A DNA stretch of 64,000 nt from Punica granatum (taxonomy: Eukaryota > Streptophyta > Magnoliopsida > Myrtales > Lythraceae), in NCBI RefSeq assembly GCF_007655135.1, contig NC_045127.1, positions 41,861,538-41,925,537 on the forward strand, read 5' to 3'. This document shows, piece after piece, positions 11,259 through 23,634 of this stretch. The notes under the pieces were generated by a model. The model saw only the letters and a list, made by a program, of their open reading frames with translations, ran no database searches and was not told the DNA's origin. Both the position numbers and the translations under genes were made by a program. Each line of letters starts with the position of its first letter. Position 1 is the stretch's first letter.

Positions 11259-12347
11259 TTCTCGTCACGTGTCGACACAGCCGAAGCGGAAGATTGTTTG
11301 AGGAAAGTAATTAGAAAACCTATAGCTAGATGTACATTCCTTCGGTTGATGATTCTTTTGACTGATGTCTCCCAAATCATTCACTGATGATTAATGTTTG
11401 TCGTAATTTCGGATGATTCTTTGTCTAGCGAATACCGTATCGAAGTATGTCTGTAAGTTGATGATCGGTTTCCATCGGTTACCAGTTCAAAGCAGTTGTA
11501 ATAGTTCAAATAAGATCGAGTTTTCTTTTGTTGTTTACATTCCGTGTTATGTATTTCCTCTTTCTTGCTTCTCTGAGCATTGATGAAAGGTTGGTGCTTG
11601 TCCAAATATGGGTAATAGAAAGATTGGTGTTTTACTTCAGAAATAATCTTAAACAATCGACATAATCCACAACAACAAAAAGACACAAGCAGGCAATTCA
11701 TCAGAACAGTACCTACAGTTTTTTTTTTTTTTTCGTAAACTCTGGTATACGAAAGTTCAATTAGGTCCCGACTAATCCAATTGAACATGATCGGCCAAGC
11801 TAGCCAGGTAAATAACTTTCCAAAAATTACAATACCCCAAGATTGCAAATATATCGAATTTTCGAAGTGGATCTCACATCTTATTTCCAATGATCATCTC
11901 CATGATATACATACACAGTGGATGACAATAGAAGTGTGAACTTTTTATGATTATCATGCAAGAAGTACATATTTTAAAGTTCTATGATTCATTGACGAGA
12001 TGACCGGAAAACATAGAAGAAAAATCACAAATGAAAAGAATCACAATTTCGATTTATATATGAACTGAGATAGCACTGATTCGGCATGACTCGAACTCTA
12101 CACTTTACTGAACAATGGAGACTCTCTTACAGTTCAGATTCTTACCAACGCGTCTCGAAGTAGGAACTCATGAATTAGGGGGGAAATCAACCCCAGATGA
12201 AAAAAAGAAAAACAACAAAAGAAACTAAAGCACCTTCATGCCTCTAAATGAACATTATCTATGTATCTATGGTATAAGGGCTCTATAGATAAACGAGAAT
12301 GGCATTATGCTTCTCTGACTATACTTCAATTGATGAATTTGAATGTG
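11259..12347. other. 3' flank of the unit A MADS copy
   Basis: This is 3' UTR-like and spacer DNA, collinear with 24547-25670. It has a T run near 11719 and no supported gene. It ends at the target site (GTTC, 12348-12351) of the LTR element. Confidence 0.6.
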
Positions 12348-12351
12348 GTTC

Positions 12352-12572
12352 TGGTTAGAAAATCGAGTACGTGCGCAGCGGAAAGTTTAAATATGGTAAA
12401 AATTAAATTTTTGTCGCGTGGTCGTTTAATAAAAAACCTCAAGATCACATATTGACACAATAATCGCCTTCTAAATAAATAGATAACATCGCATATCGAA
12501 TCCACAAAAAAAGTTTCGACTTTTATACTAACCTTGTCGATTCGAGTCGATCAAACTAACCGTCCAAATATG
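12352..12572 (-). repeat. Truncated 3' LTR of the 12352-18007 element
   Basis: This matches 13424-13645 at high identity (shared phrases include CCTTCTAAATAAATAGATAA and GAGTCGATCAAACTAACCGT) and then diverges abruptly. Only the R/U5-side end of the LTR is present. Confidence 0.75.
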
Positions 12573-13422
12573 CACATTATTTGGTTTCACTTTGTACATT
12601 ATCCGTATTCACACATCACATGCATAAATATGTACTCGGAATCGATAAAAGCATGATCATGGACTTTTGATTAGCCTAATCCTAGAGCCACAAGAATTAA
12701 GCAAAAATTTTCTAAAGTCCATAATCACACACCATGCTCGAAATTTATAAAAGGAAACTAATAGCATAAAAGGAAAATAAATTTCGTGTCAATTTTATAA
12801 CTCTTTACAAAATATCCAAATATCGCATATTAGATAATTTTCAATTTTGAAAAATATACAAGATATCATATATCTAGTGTATCTTCCAAAATCCTTTTTG
12901 ATATCAAATATCAAATTTCTAATCTCATTAGAATAGGATATCAAATATCCAATTTCATAAAATCAAATTTTACGAAAAACAATTTTGATAATTAATTGTT
13001 TCGAAAAACTTATTTCCGAAAATATCGAAATTTGCATCGTCAGGTCTGGACAGCCATATCCAGTTGCGTGCTTCTCAGCCACGTCCAGTCGCGCTCTTAG
13101 TCGCGCACCCAGTCGTGCAACCAGTCGGGACCAGCTGCTAGGACACCAGCGATTGCTGCAACCTTTGCAGCCTCCTCCAGCGCCCCGTGGCCGTCCAGTA
13201 ACCACCTATTGTGGTTGTTCCTGGCCCTTGAAGGCCATCCAGCGGCTGTCCTACATCCAAGACAATCAATCGAATTGTATTGTCTAGGGCAGGTCATAAG
13301 AAACGATTTCTCGTGCCCGATTCAATGTCGATTTATCAAACACTTCAATAAATCACAATCAACCTCCAAAATTAGGCCCAAAACATGTATCTAATCGAAT
13401 AGAAGGGCAGCTCTGATACCAC
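12573..13422 (-). other. Internal region of the non-autonomous LTR element with tRNA-Met primer site
   Basis: The stretch is AT-rich to about 13030, then GC-richer with short repeats of CAGTCG. No gag, protease or pol motifs are visible. The primer-binding site at about 13411-13422 is a perfect match to the plant initiator tRNA-Met complement (TGGTATCAGAGC on the minus strand). Confidence 0.65.
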
Positions 13423-14929
13423 TGTTAGAAAACCGAGCACGTGCACAGCGGAAAGTTAAATACAGTAAAAATCAATTTTTTATCGCATGCTCATTTAATA
13501 AAAAACCTCAAAATAACATATTGACACAAGAATCACCTTCTAAATAAATAGATAACATCACATATCGAATCCACAAGAAAAGTTTTGACTTTTATACTAA
13601 TCTTGTCGATTTGAGTCGATCAAACTAACCGTCCAAGTGTCCGATCTCTAGCTCGTCCACACGAGCACATCTCCACCGAGTTTACGCTCCTCTTGACCCG
13701 TGCACTTCAATCTAGGTCACCGATCTCGAACGAAATCATCACGGAATGAAAGGATCTATTCAAGGACATCAAGAACAACACGAAAACGCCGAACCAAAGT
13801 CCAGGAACTCTCAATCAGCAATGGGCAATGGGCGTGGTTGAGCTGAATGCTTTCAGTCGTGCCTCTCTTATCTCTTTCTCTCTAATATCGAGTCTTACCG
13901 ATAGAGCGATTTCCGGGGTTAATCATAAGAACATATCTATATATATCTTTACCCTATGGACTAAAATGCAATTATTAATCAATTCTCATCAATTAATAAA
14001 TCACAAATGAGTCCTCACAATTTAAGTCATCCAATGACTTGCCCTTGTAGAAAGAAAAAGATCAAACAAGTTCTTGACACGAGTTTCCATTAATAGACAA
14101 TCTATTTACAAAACTCTCCAAATATCGAAACTATCATATTTTCTTAATTAGATTTATCTTTGATATTGAACTCAACTTCAAGATGTGCTAGCACCCTTGC
14201 AACCAGATTGCAAGCCCCGTTCGATAATTAATTCCTAATTAATTTCCTTAATTAGAATTAATTATTTTCTCGGTTTAGACACGCTCAATGTGTGTGACTT
14301 ACTAGGTTCATCACCAATTAGCAATGGGATTATAATATCAACTCATTTGATATTACCAGAAACTCTTTATGTGACCAAAAGCATAATTTCCAAAATACCC
14401 TTGGTTCCAAAGTTCACGAGTGATGCCTAGCAGCATATCGTGACAATCCAAATGGCGACGAATGTATAATTGAAACATTCTGATAAACCTCTGATCGTAT
14501 ATGCCATGCACTAAATCCCTTCAATACAAGATTCCGATCTAGCTAGAGCTACGACAAATACCAAACTCTATAACCGATTATATGGACTCTTTGATTTCAT
14601 TCTTAGATCTGCAGCACTTGAACAGAAACTCCTTTCTATTTAAGTCTATCTACCCCGGCCGAAGATTTCTCGATCTAGAACAAAATAAACTTTCATAGGA
14701 CCTTTTCCCTGTTTACTCAGATTAGTGAATCCTATCTTGATCGGACACTTACCTCCAAGTATAACTAACTAGAACCACTATCTACCGAATACTCATGCTA
14801 AGCATAAATACATTAGCAGTAGCAAATCTTAATCACATGTACATGAGATGGCATTCCATCTTAGGTCTAAGGACTATATGCACAAATATAATCTAGCTAA
14901 CATTCATTGACATTAGTAATTACCGTATG

Positions 14930-17619
14930 TGAAGCAGCGTACACGCACAGAACCTGTCACAGAATCGTTGATTCCGCAGAATACCGGAACTACGACCTTT
15001 AATCCCTATTGATTCTTCAAATTCCTAGGAAATTGGCATCCAACTCAAATCAAATCCAAGAATTGGGCAAAGAGCGCGAAAGCTTCAATTTTTATTAATT
15101 GATAAAAAAAAACAACTATCTTTAGTCCTAGGACTTACAAAACTCAAATATGGTTTAAAAAAATCTAAATTGCACAAAAAGAAATAAACTTTTCTAAAAT
15201 TGTAAAAACATTCAAATAACAATAAAATACCCGTTTGAGGCCATAAATGATGGAATTCGCCTTAAATCTCATGAGGTCGTTTCTCTCGAAATAAGATCGT
15301 CAGAACCTGTTTTTCTCCAGATACCGATTTGCCACGTCTTATGCCACATCATTCTCCCTTAGGTGGAGAGAATTCGCTCTCGAATCGTCATCGTCTAAGC
15401 TATCACCTGTGTAAGGAATCAGGTACTTCACATTAAACACATCGGTAGTATGAATGTGGCTGGAAAGTTTAAGCCGATAGGCGTTCGGATTGATCTTCTC
15501 AACGACCTCCATAGTACCAATCTTTCTAGCAGCGAACTTGTGGTAGTCACCAGTAGAAAATCGATCCTTGGTAAGGACAACCCAAACAAAATTGCTAACT
15601 TCAAACTCCACGTGCTTTCTCCTTCGGTTAGCAACATTCTTGTATTTCATGGTAGCTTTCTCCAAATTATTCTGCATGGTCTCATGAATCTCTTACAGCC
15701 CGTGAACGAAGTCAGCCGCCTTTCCATGGACCCAAGTCTTATCCGGCACAGGTAACAGATTAAGGGGACCGCTGGGAGTAACGGAGTACATCACTTGGAA
15801 GGGATTGAAACTGGTGCTGCGATTAACAGTGTGATTGTGCACAAACTCTGTCTGACTCAACTTCTGGTCTCAGCTCTTCACATGCTCCCCTACTAGACCC
15901 CTCAACAGATTACCCAAAGACCTATTAACCACCTTTTTCTGCCCATCTGTCTGTGGGTGATAAGCCGTACTGAAGTTTAGCTGAGTGTTCACTATCTTTC
16001 AGAGGCTCCGCCAGAAATGGCTCAGGAAACGGGTGTCCCTGTTAGACATAATAGAGACGGGTAGACCATGCAATTGGTATACCTTCCAAAAATACAACTG
16101 AGCAACCCGCACAACATCAGTGGTCTTCTTGCGCGGAATGAAGTGTGCCATATTGGAAAACCTGTCAATGACCACATATATAGAATCATTACCTTGCTGG
16201 GTGCGGGGCAAGCCGAGGACGAAATCCATACTGATATCCACCCATGGTTGCGAGGGAATCGGCAGGGGCATGTACAACCCCGCGTTAGTGGCAGTACCCT
16301 TGGACACTTGACAAACCTTTCAGCGTTGCACGTACTTCTCCACTTCTTTACAAATCATAGGCCAGAAATACGATGTTTAGACCAGCTGCAAGGTCCTGTC
16401 TCTTTCCACATGACCCTTGCCGCGTAGCTCTTAAATAATTTGGACCGCTCAAACTACAGTCAGGGATACAGAGCTTATTACCCCGAAAAGAAAATTATCC
16501 TGAAACACATACTTCGTTCTCTCTCCAGCCCGAACTCTTGCAAGTGCCGCAGAAAAATAGGGGTCGACCTCAAGCAACTCAGCAAAAGAACTAAAGCCAG
16601 GTACCTCAACTGTCATCCTACTCAGAACGCTACGCCTCCAACTAAGAGCATCAGCAACATGATTAGTGACTCCGCTCTTGTGCTTTACCACGAAAGTGAA
16701 ACGCTCCAGGTAAGCCACCCATGATGCATGATGGGTTGACACCTTATCCTAGCAATGGAGGTGCTTCAAGGCCTCATGTTCGGTATACAAAATGAACTCC
16801 TTATGGAAAAGATAGTGTCGCCAATGTTTCACCGCCTGCACTACAGCATAAAACTCCACGTCGTAAGTGTTGTATCTCACTTTCGCCCCCGTTAGCTTTT
16901 CGCTGAAGAAGGCAATTGGCCTGCTGTTCTGGCTCAAGACTGCTCCAATCCCCACCTTCAATATATCAGAATGCAGCTCAAAGGGCTGCTGAAAATCAAG
17001 CAGGACAAGAATCGAGGCGGTCGTCAAATGCTCCTTAATCTTCTGGAATGTCGCTTTTGCACCCTCAGTCCACTCGAATCTGCCGCCCTTCATGCAGTCA
17101 GTTAATGGAGCCATAATACTAATGGAGTGGGGAATAAACCTTCTGTAGAAGGTGGCTAACCCATTAAAGCTCCTGACTTCGGCAATATTTGTCACAGAAC
17201 CGTTGATTCCGAAAAATACCAGAACTACGACCTTCAATCCCTATTAATTCTTTGAATTTCTAAGAAAATGGCATCGAACTCGAATCAAATCCGAGAATTG
17301 GACAAAGAGCACGAAAACTCAAATTTTTATTAATTGATAAAAAAAACAACTATCTTTAGCCCTAGGACTTATAAAGCATAAATAGGGTTTAAAAAAAACC
17401 TAAATTGCACAAAAAGAAATAAGCTTTTCTAAAATTACAAAACACCCAAATAACAATAAAATGCCCGTTTGAGGGTCTAAACGATGGAATTCGCCTTAAA
17501 TCTCGTCATTTCACAACCAAAGGTGTTGAGTTGTGCTCCTGAGGCCGTTTCCCTCGAAACATGGTTGTCAGAACCTGTTTTTCTTTAGGTATCAATTTGC
17601 CACGTCTTCTACCGCATTA
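14930..17619 (-). mobile_element. Ty3/gypsy element with large internal deletion, nested in an LTR
   Basis: The element starts TGAAGCAGCG and ends ACCGCATTA, flanked by the 5-bp target duplication GTATG (14925-14929 and 17620-17624). The 3' LTR is 14930-15351; the 5' LTR remnant is 17190-17619. An A/G-rich polypurine tract (AAGGGAGAA on the minus strand) adjoins the 3' LTR at 15352. The primer site, gag, protease and most of reverse transcriptase are missing: coding sequence runs directly into the LTR at about 17189. The 5' LTR has an extra ~33 bp near 17510-17545 and has lost its last ~25 bp. The element cannot move by itself. Confidence 0.85.
15339..17237 (-). pseudogene. Gypsy pol remnant: partial RT/RNase H and integrase
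   Basis: Read on the minus strand, fragments appear in pol order. The end of RT and start of RNase H (with FNGLATFYRRFIP and SRPIAFFSEKL) lie at 16749-17189, the end of RNase H and an integrase zinc-finger region at 16320-16742, the integrase core ([30 protein letters not shown]) at 15999-16307, and the integrase C-terminal barrel at 15339-15677. Frames are broken by stops. At the second core acidic position the usual SDR phrase reads SNRDTRF, so a catalytic aspartate is replaced. The motif style is like that of chromoviruses, but I see no chromodomain. It is non-functional. Confidence 0.85.
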
Positions 17620-18011
17620 GTATGAATGTTATATGCACGTCACGTTCGACTACTTATCATATAAGTATCCACATGCCTGTCATGATAACAGTTATCAAAT
17701 GGTATGAGACTCACTACTCCATTTTCATTAATATCCGTATACTAATAATGGATACAGACAAAGGTGACGATCTATCCGGAGAAATAACATCCAGTTAAAT
17801 CTCCTACGATCGTGAATAGTTTATAGATATTCTTACCAAATTACTTTATCACTCATATTTTTAACTCTTTAATAATAAAGTATTCAAAATATCTTAAGGA
17901 TATTATTCTAATAAACATTGACAATATACGAATACTAGAATAAACTCTATTGCCATAATAGGAATTATCCAAATACATAAATCAGGCTCTAAGGTATATC
18001 CCTACCAGTTC

Positions 18012-19182
18012 TTGGCTCTGTCAGAGTAGTAGGATACGAAACTGACCAACAATCTTCGTGATTGGTGAAGAGTAGTCGGTTTTTCTCTCTATGCTTCAGC
18101 TCTAAATCTCGATCGGTTACCTCGAGTTCTGGTTCGATGAGTACCACAGCTTCTTCTCACAGATCAGTCTTCTCTCCTTATCGGAATTGTCTTCTGTCTT
18201 TTCTTTATGGCAGCTCCATCTCATGCCCTTGGCTATGATGGAGGCTGCATCAGCCAGAGAACTTGATTCCCACCGCTGGGCCGCAGGATCCGGTCCATTT
18301 CTAAAAGAACATACTTCATGTCGCACCTGTGAAGAGAAAGTAACTCAATCAAAATGATGAGGAATTGGGAAGGATTACATGGAAATTATGCATATATATA
18401 AATACATATAATATGTGTTGACCAATGCTCTTAATGGATCATAAATGAGATGGGTTACACACTTGTGGCTCTCTGCAGTGAAGAGACCATCAAGGTGAAG
18501 TAGGAAAAACATATATAAACAAGAAGCAGGAAAAGGCCTAAACCTGCATATATAAAAAGGGTGGCCTACGCGTGTGAGATGAGCAGGAAAAACAAACAAG
18601 AAGCAATTTCATGGAATGTTTCATATGTGCATGCATACAAATGTTAAAAGTATGCATAAACTCGATGTACTCTTACCAGTCGTGGTAAGTTCCAATTAGT
18701 CCTCGGTCATAAAAAACAGGAAGTGTCAGCATAAGAAGAAACCGCATTCATGACCCACAAAGGATCCTCAACCAGAGCTACAGCAAATCCTCCATAGACA
18801 GTGTTCATGTCCATCACGTTCCTTATCTTATCGGTCCCGATCGCAGGAAGCAACCTCTTAAAATACTTCACACGTGCCTTCCACTTGCTGTCATTGTCCT
18901 TCAAATCACTCACGCTGCCACATGAATATCTTAGATTCGTTCTGGAGCAGTATGGAGCCGGTCAGGCCACTTAGGAACCGACATTAGACCTGTTCTCTTA
19001 TGCTTTGGGTTCGGGACAACCACGCAGGACTGTAGAGGAGTGTACCAAGCTGCATCTGGTTCGAGGCTATCGTCACATTTTGGTGGATAGGCATCGGGAC
19101 CAGACAACTTATTGTAGCAGCTATTATCTAAAGATTTCTGCCAAACTGCAACATCATCTTTTTTGGCATACAACTTGAAGCA
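18012..19182 (-). pseudogene. Truncated PMT (DUF248 methyltransferase) copy in unit A
   Basis: This is collinear with the 3' part of the intact PMT gene in unit B (25676-26865). Exon 7 (about 18117-18328) has lost ~14 bp that encode part of [10 protein letters not shown], which shifts the frame. Exon 6 (about 18476-18550) has its middle replaced by unrelated AT-rich sequence. Exon 5 (18677-19182) is cut at the duplication boundary, so the SAM-binding half and all upstream exons are absent, and it also has a small deletion near 18722-18735. It cannot make a methyltransferase. Its sense orientation relative to the intact gene means a transcript would be sense, not antisense. Confidence 0.9.
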
Positions 19183-21514
19183 TGTTTGGTTGCTTGTATA
19201 TGGAGTGTGATAGGATTTTTAAAATCCTTAATCCATGTTTGATGATAATAGAATAAGAATTAATTTTAGGATTCATCAGGATATAATTATTCAGGAATTA
19301 ATCCAAGCTAAAGGAAGGTTAAGAGCGGATTATGATAAAAAGACAGAGATGCCCTTATCCCTGAATAAGATTTACAAGAATTATCTTTAGAGATTTGTAA
19401 AAAGGAAGAGCCAGAAGAGGGGCAATGGGACTGGATGCCGACCACCACTACCCTGGTGAGGTCGCTGGCCACCTCACTTGGGGCGGTGGTTGCTTGACGT
19501 AAGCCCCCACTGCTAGTTTCACGGGGCGCAACGGAAGCGAAAAAGAACAGAAATTCAAAATTTCCTACCCGTGAAACTAATTCCAAGACCTACTAGAAGA
19601 ATAAGAGTAAATAAAAGTGTACCTGGAATTTTAAAACTGTCGACCAAGCGTCCCACGCGTGACGCCTCTACCGGTATCCACATCGACTTTGTCGACGAGT
19701 CTTCAAGATCGGCGGTGCTAGCGACCAACACTCGAAAGAAACACTGATGCGACACCCGAAATTTATTAAACTGGTAGGATTAATTAAAGTTGAACAATTC
19801 AACTTTGATTTTTCCTACAATTATACACGTATACACTTATATGTATGTATATGCTTATGCATTCATATATATCACATATATATGCGTACTGTCACATATA
19901 TATATATATAAGCATACATCCACACACACATACATAATACCTCACTGCCCCTAAGCAGCTAAGGGGGAGCAATTTAAAGTCCCACCGATGTGGGATTAAA
20001 ATTAGATTGCTCCTCACATGACATGTGTCCATACACATGTCTATTAACATAAAAGCCATGTGTCATCATATTCATCGTGCATCAATTTGGTCCATTTAAT
20101 CTAATAAATCGGGTCTAATTAATCGGTAGATTTAATCTTATTAAATATCCGATTAATCGGTCGCACCATAAATCATCTAATCTATATTAGGCGATTTTAT
20201 TTGTTTCAAAATATCTCGTCAATTTAGTCGTAGTGTGTGACCCTGTAGGTTCCTAATTACGTTGACAGTAATATCGAAATCTCTATTTCAATATTACAAA
20301 CAGTGAGCGGCATCTAGCAATGCATCACTGTTACTCAAGTAATCGGAAAGTCAATTTCTCGACGAACCTCGTGACCTATATTACCGTGTAATATAATCCA
20401 TTGTCCTCTATATCTCTATTGAGCCCAAGGCATGGTCGATGACATCCTTGTATGGCTCAATATCTCTCTTTCTTGGTTGACCGGATAAGTCTATCAGAAC
20501 AAATGAGCTCGATATCGTTATATTGACTCATTTGGGTATGCATACACTTTTAGACTTAACCACCAAGTGGCCATGAGATATCGCTCCCGTTTCGTAGGAG
20601 GGACAAATCCTATCTTGGTCACTCACATTCTTTTCCATGCTTTGTGGCATACCCAATAACTATCTTTATAACCAGCCTGTTACGGTGGCGTTTGACAGTA
20701 TCAAAATATACGACATTACATGTAGGAATTCATGGTGACCTCAAGTCAAAGGACCATTACACTATAGTCACTTTGAGATATGCTAATGACAGTCACGTAA
20801 CAACCCATGTAGCAATCTCATGGCGGATCAGTCCAATACACATTACTCTTAATGTATACATGTGGTGTGATTTGATATCTCCATATCCATGACCTGTGAG
20901 ACTTGGTCATCAATTAACACCCACACTAGTCTAACCGTATTATCGTTGTCCTAATTAACGATAATAATTTGACTATGGACATTTAGGAATAATGTTCGGT
21001 AATTATAGGATCTCACAATCAAGTCACACTTGATGCCTATTGAACGTACTATTCCAAGGACATTATTGTGTAAAATCATATTTAGCGCAATTTACACAAT
21101 AACAGATATGCCTCGTAATATAATGAAATAGATATCATATTACAGAACTGATTATAGATTGCCTATAGGGCATACACCAATTTCTAACACCCACCACCCC
21201 AGACAAGGTTGTGAGCGACCCTAGGTCAGTCGACGAGCTTGCTGGGGGCGATGGTGGCCGGCGCTTGGAAATTATTGACCCCATCCATTAAATCTTGTTC
21301 TTCTATTGATCCCTCTTTCTTTTTCTTTTTTAAATTTCAAAATAAGTTTTCAAAATTATTTTTAAAAAATGAGAACTATTAAAGTATGGGCATATTGGTT
21401 GTTTTTCTTTCTTATCTTAATCCTAAGTCTTGCAACGTGTTTATAAATATCTTAGGAATTTTAATTCCCATCCCATCATCGTGATAAACTCTATCCAATC
21501 CGCGCAACCAAACG
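19183..21514. mobile_element. Short TIR element, unit B copy, split by a solo LTR
   Basis: The left end TGTTTGGTTGCTTG abuts truncated PMT exon 5. The right end GCGCAACCAAACG (about 21502-21514) is inverted relative to it. The interior matches 7569-8212 except for the LTR insertion. No transposase is visible. Confidence 0.55.
19511..21189 (-). mobile_element. Solo LTR (1,679 bp) with 5-bp target duplication
   Basis: The element begins TGCTAGTTTCACGG, ends CAATTTCTAACA, and is flanked by CCCAC (19506-19510 and 21190-21194). Unit A shows the empty site at about 7890 (GTCAGCCCCCACCACCCC). On the minus strand it reads TGTTAGAAATTGG to CTAGCA. It lacks any ORF, primer site or second LTR, so it is a solo LTR left by recombination between two LTRs. 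It includes an (AT)n tract near 19885-19912. Confidence 0.85.
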
Positions 21515-23634
21515 TGGTCTATGTTTACTGAAATAACAATCTCAAATCTCATTTGACAATCCTAGAGAAGGTGGAAATTTTTGTGTAACCTTTTATGCAT
21601 TCCCAGTAATTTAACCATACTCAAATCAAAGACCCTTATAAGGAGAAACGGAAGTGAAGGCCATCTCATTTGGTCTTAAAATATATATCAGTCGGTCACC
21701 GAAATATTTTTTTCTTTCTAATCATTTGAAAAAGTTCTAAGGGTAAAACTAAAAGTGTAGAGATAAGGTGCCATTAAATATTTATATTTATAAGTCGAAC
21801 CATTTACCTTACCTTCGTATGTGAATACCATTTTTTTTTCTCATTTGAAAATTCTTTTTTCCAATTTTATCTCCTTACACCAAATTTTTTTTTAAAAAAA
21901 AATTTTGTGGACAGCAAAGTTAAATTTAATAGGCGAGGTGCATGTTTTCCACTCTTTACTAGTAGTATCTATATATAAAATAAAAAATTTGAAAAAGATT
22001 GAAAAAGGGTTGGGTATATAACATTCTCTTTTCAATATTTTTCTATTGCAAAATAATATAGCTAATTAACTATCATGGAATTATGAAGAAATTAAAAATA
22101 AGTTGGTAAATTTGGATTATATTTGGTCACCGACTTCCTGGTTCTCCATTGTTTTCTCTCCTTGGGCACTCTCGCATCTCACCATTTTAGTAATTAACTT
22201 ATAAATGTATACCATTATATAAAGGAAAAAAAATTTGGTATCCAATAAGTTATTTTATACTTGGTTTTATCTAATTATTCTCGGTGTCTTTTAGAATATT
22301 AGGTGAAAGTAAAATAGGAAAATAAATGTACGCTAGAATTATAAAATCACTTAAAATTTGCACATACATCTCACATGTTCCACTCGCACCTCAACTCACT
22401 CCTATTCTCTCTCTGTTTTTTTTTTTTGCTGTGTAAAAATCTAATTATATTATTAATAAATTCAAGCATTGTCACAAGGGTAACCCTCAAACATACAAAG
22501 GGAGACAAGATTCAACCTAATGCCTAATTGACATAGATTGTGAGCATGAGGGTTAGATGATCGAGGGACCCATATATAACGCCAATCCGAGAAGTAAGAA
22601 AGCAGCTATCTAATGTCTATTAGAAAGTTCCTGAACCCATGGGACATTCCGGGAGTTCAAAATAGCATTAACGGGAACTAAAGCATCTCTTTCAATCCAA
22701 ATCTCATATTCTTTCTCGGTCAGTCACTTCCTCTGTCTCAACTTGCTTATTTTTCTTTTCCTTTATATTTAAATTTTAAGTTTTACACTCAAAAGGAAAA
22801 ATTCAGAAGAAACTTTTGTATTTTAAATTATATATTTTTTGAATTTCTAAAATCTCTATATGATATCGATTGAAAATTTGTATTCCATTGTGCGTAACGC
22901 TGGGCTAAAATCTAGTTCTGATTACTATAATTTTGTTTTAAGTAATAAAATCATTCCCAATCTCTATTAAAAAAGGATAAAAAATTCGACAATATAAAAA
23001 ATGATTATAGTTTTTATATATTTTACAAAGATAATAATAAATAATAAATGGGCAGCAAAATAAACAATGGGAGAAATAGTGTCACATGTTATTGGAGAAA
23101 ATATATGAACCTGCCAATTAATTTATCTTAAACTTTTTCACCAATCCAGTGATTGTTGATTCAATATGACATTCTGCGATTAACATTCGTAAAAGCTTAA
23201 TGTTATACAATTTTGGAAAGACAGAACTATATTTCATAAAGTTGATGGGAAAAAAAGGAATTAACTTTTTTTTCTTCTTCCACTTGAATAGTATAGATAG
23301 AATGAAGTTGCATTTCAGAAAATATTAAATAAAATTGATATTTTTGGCGAAGAAATCTTTTTTTACATATAATTGGTTGTTACACTGCAGCCGATGTCTT
23401 TGGGGCATAAGTGATTATTCGTTGAAATTATGGGGCGTGTAATTGAAAACAGACGGAAATGAGAGGGCCGAAAAGGAAAAAGAAGGATTTCTATAAATAA
23501 ATAAAGGGGAAGGGGGACAGAACAGGGGCTCCAACTGACTATCGACCACCCCATCTGATATTTTCTTTGTCTTGATCCAATTCCACGCGCTTCCTTCCGC
23601 CCCATTCCAGCGTGACAGCGACGCGGTTGCTGAG
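21515..23634. other. AT-rich spacer and promoter region of the unit B MADS gene
   Basis: This aligns to 8213-10344 and carries no supported gene. Compared with unit A it has extra sequence near 23331-23370. Confidence 0.6.
23492..23501 (+). promoter_or_regulatory. Candidate TATA box of the intact MADS gene
   Basis: TATAAATAAA lies about 140 bp before the ATG at 23635, within normal range for a plant TATA box plus a ~110 bp leader. In unit A the equivalent site reads CAATAAATAAG. Confidence 0.5.

Larger units (their letters stand above)
12352..18007 (-). mobile_element. Non-autonomous LTR element with truncated 3' LTR and a nested gypsy element
   Basis: The element is bounded by GTTC (12348-12351 and 18008-18011; GTTCT if the first T is shared). 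The empty site GAATGTGGTTCTTGGCTCTG survives in unit B near 25664-25683. It is read on the minus strand. The primer-binding site is GCTCTGATACCA on the plus strand (about 13411-13422), complementary to initiator tRNA-Met. Next to it the 5' LTR starts TGTTAGAAAACC (13424) and runs to 18007, about 1.89 kb once the nested element is removed. At the left, 12352-12572 repeats only one end of that LTR, so the 3' LTR is truncated. The interior (12573-13410) has no gag or pol, so the element is non-autonomous. Confidence 0.75.
7569..19182. repeat. Tandem segmental duplication, unit A
   Basis: Unit A matches unit B (19183-26865) from the TIR element at its left edge through the MADS gene into exon 5 of the PMT gene. 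Removing later insertions (12352-18007 in A, 19511-21189 in B) leaves about 5.95 kb against 6.0 kb. The right end of unit A stops inside PMT exon 5 at AACTTGAAGCA, and unit B starts directly after it with TGTTTGGTTGCTTG. Confidence 0.9.

Noticed and set aside
12963..13297. ORFs of 66-100 codons in the LTR element interior
   Set aside because: They stem from a GC-richer, internally repetitive CAGTCG segment; no gag or protease motif is present.
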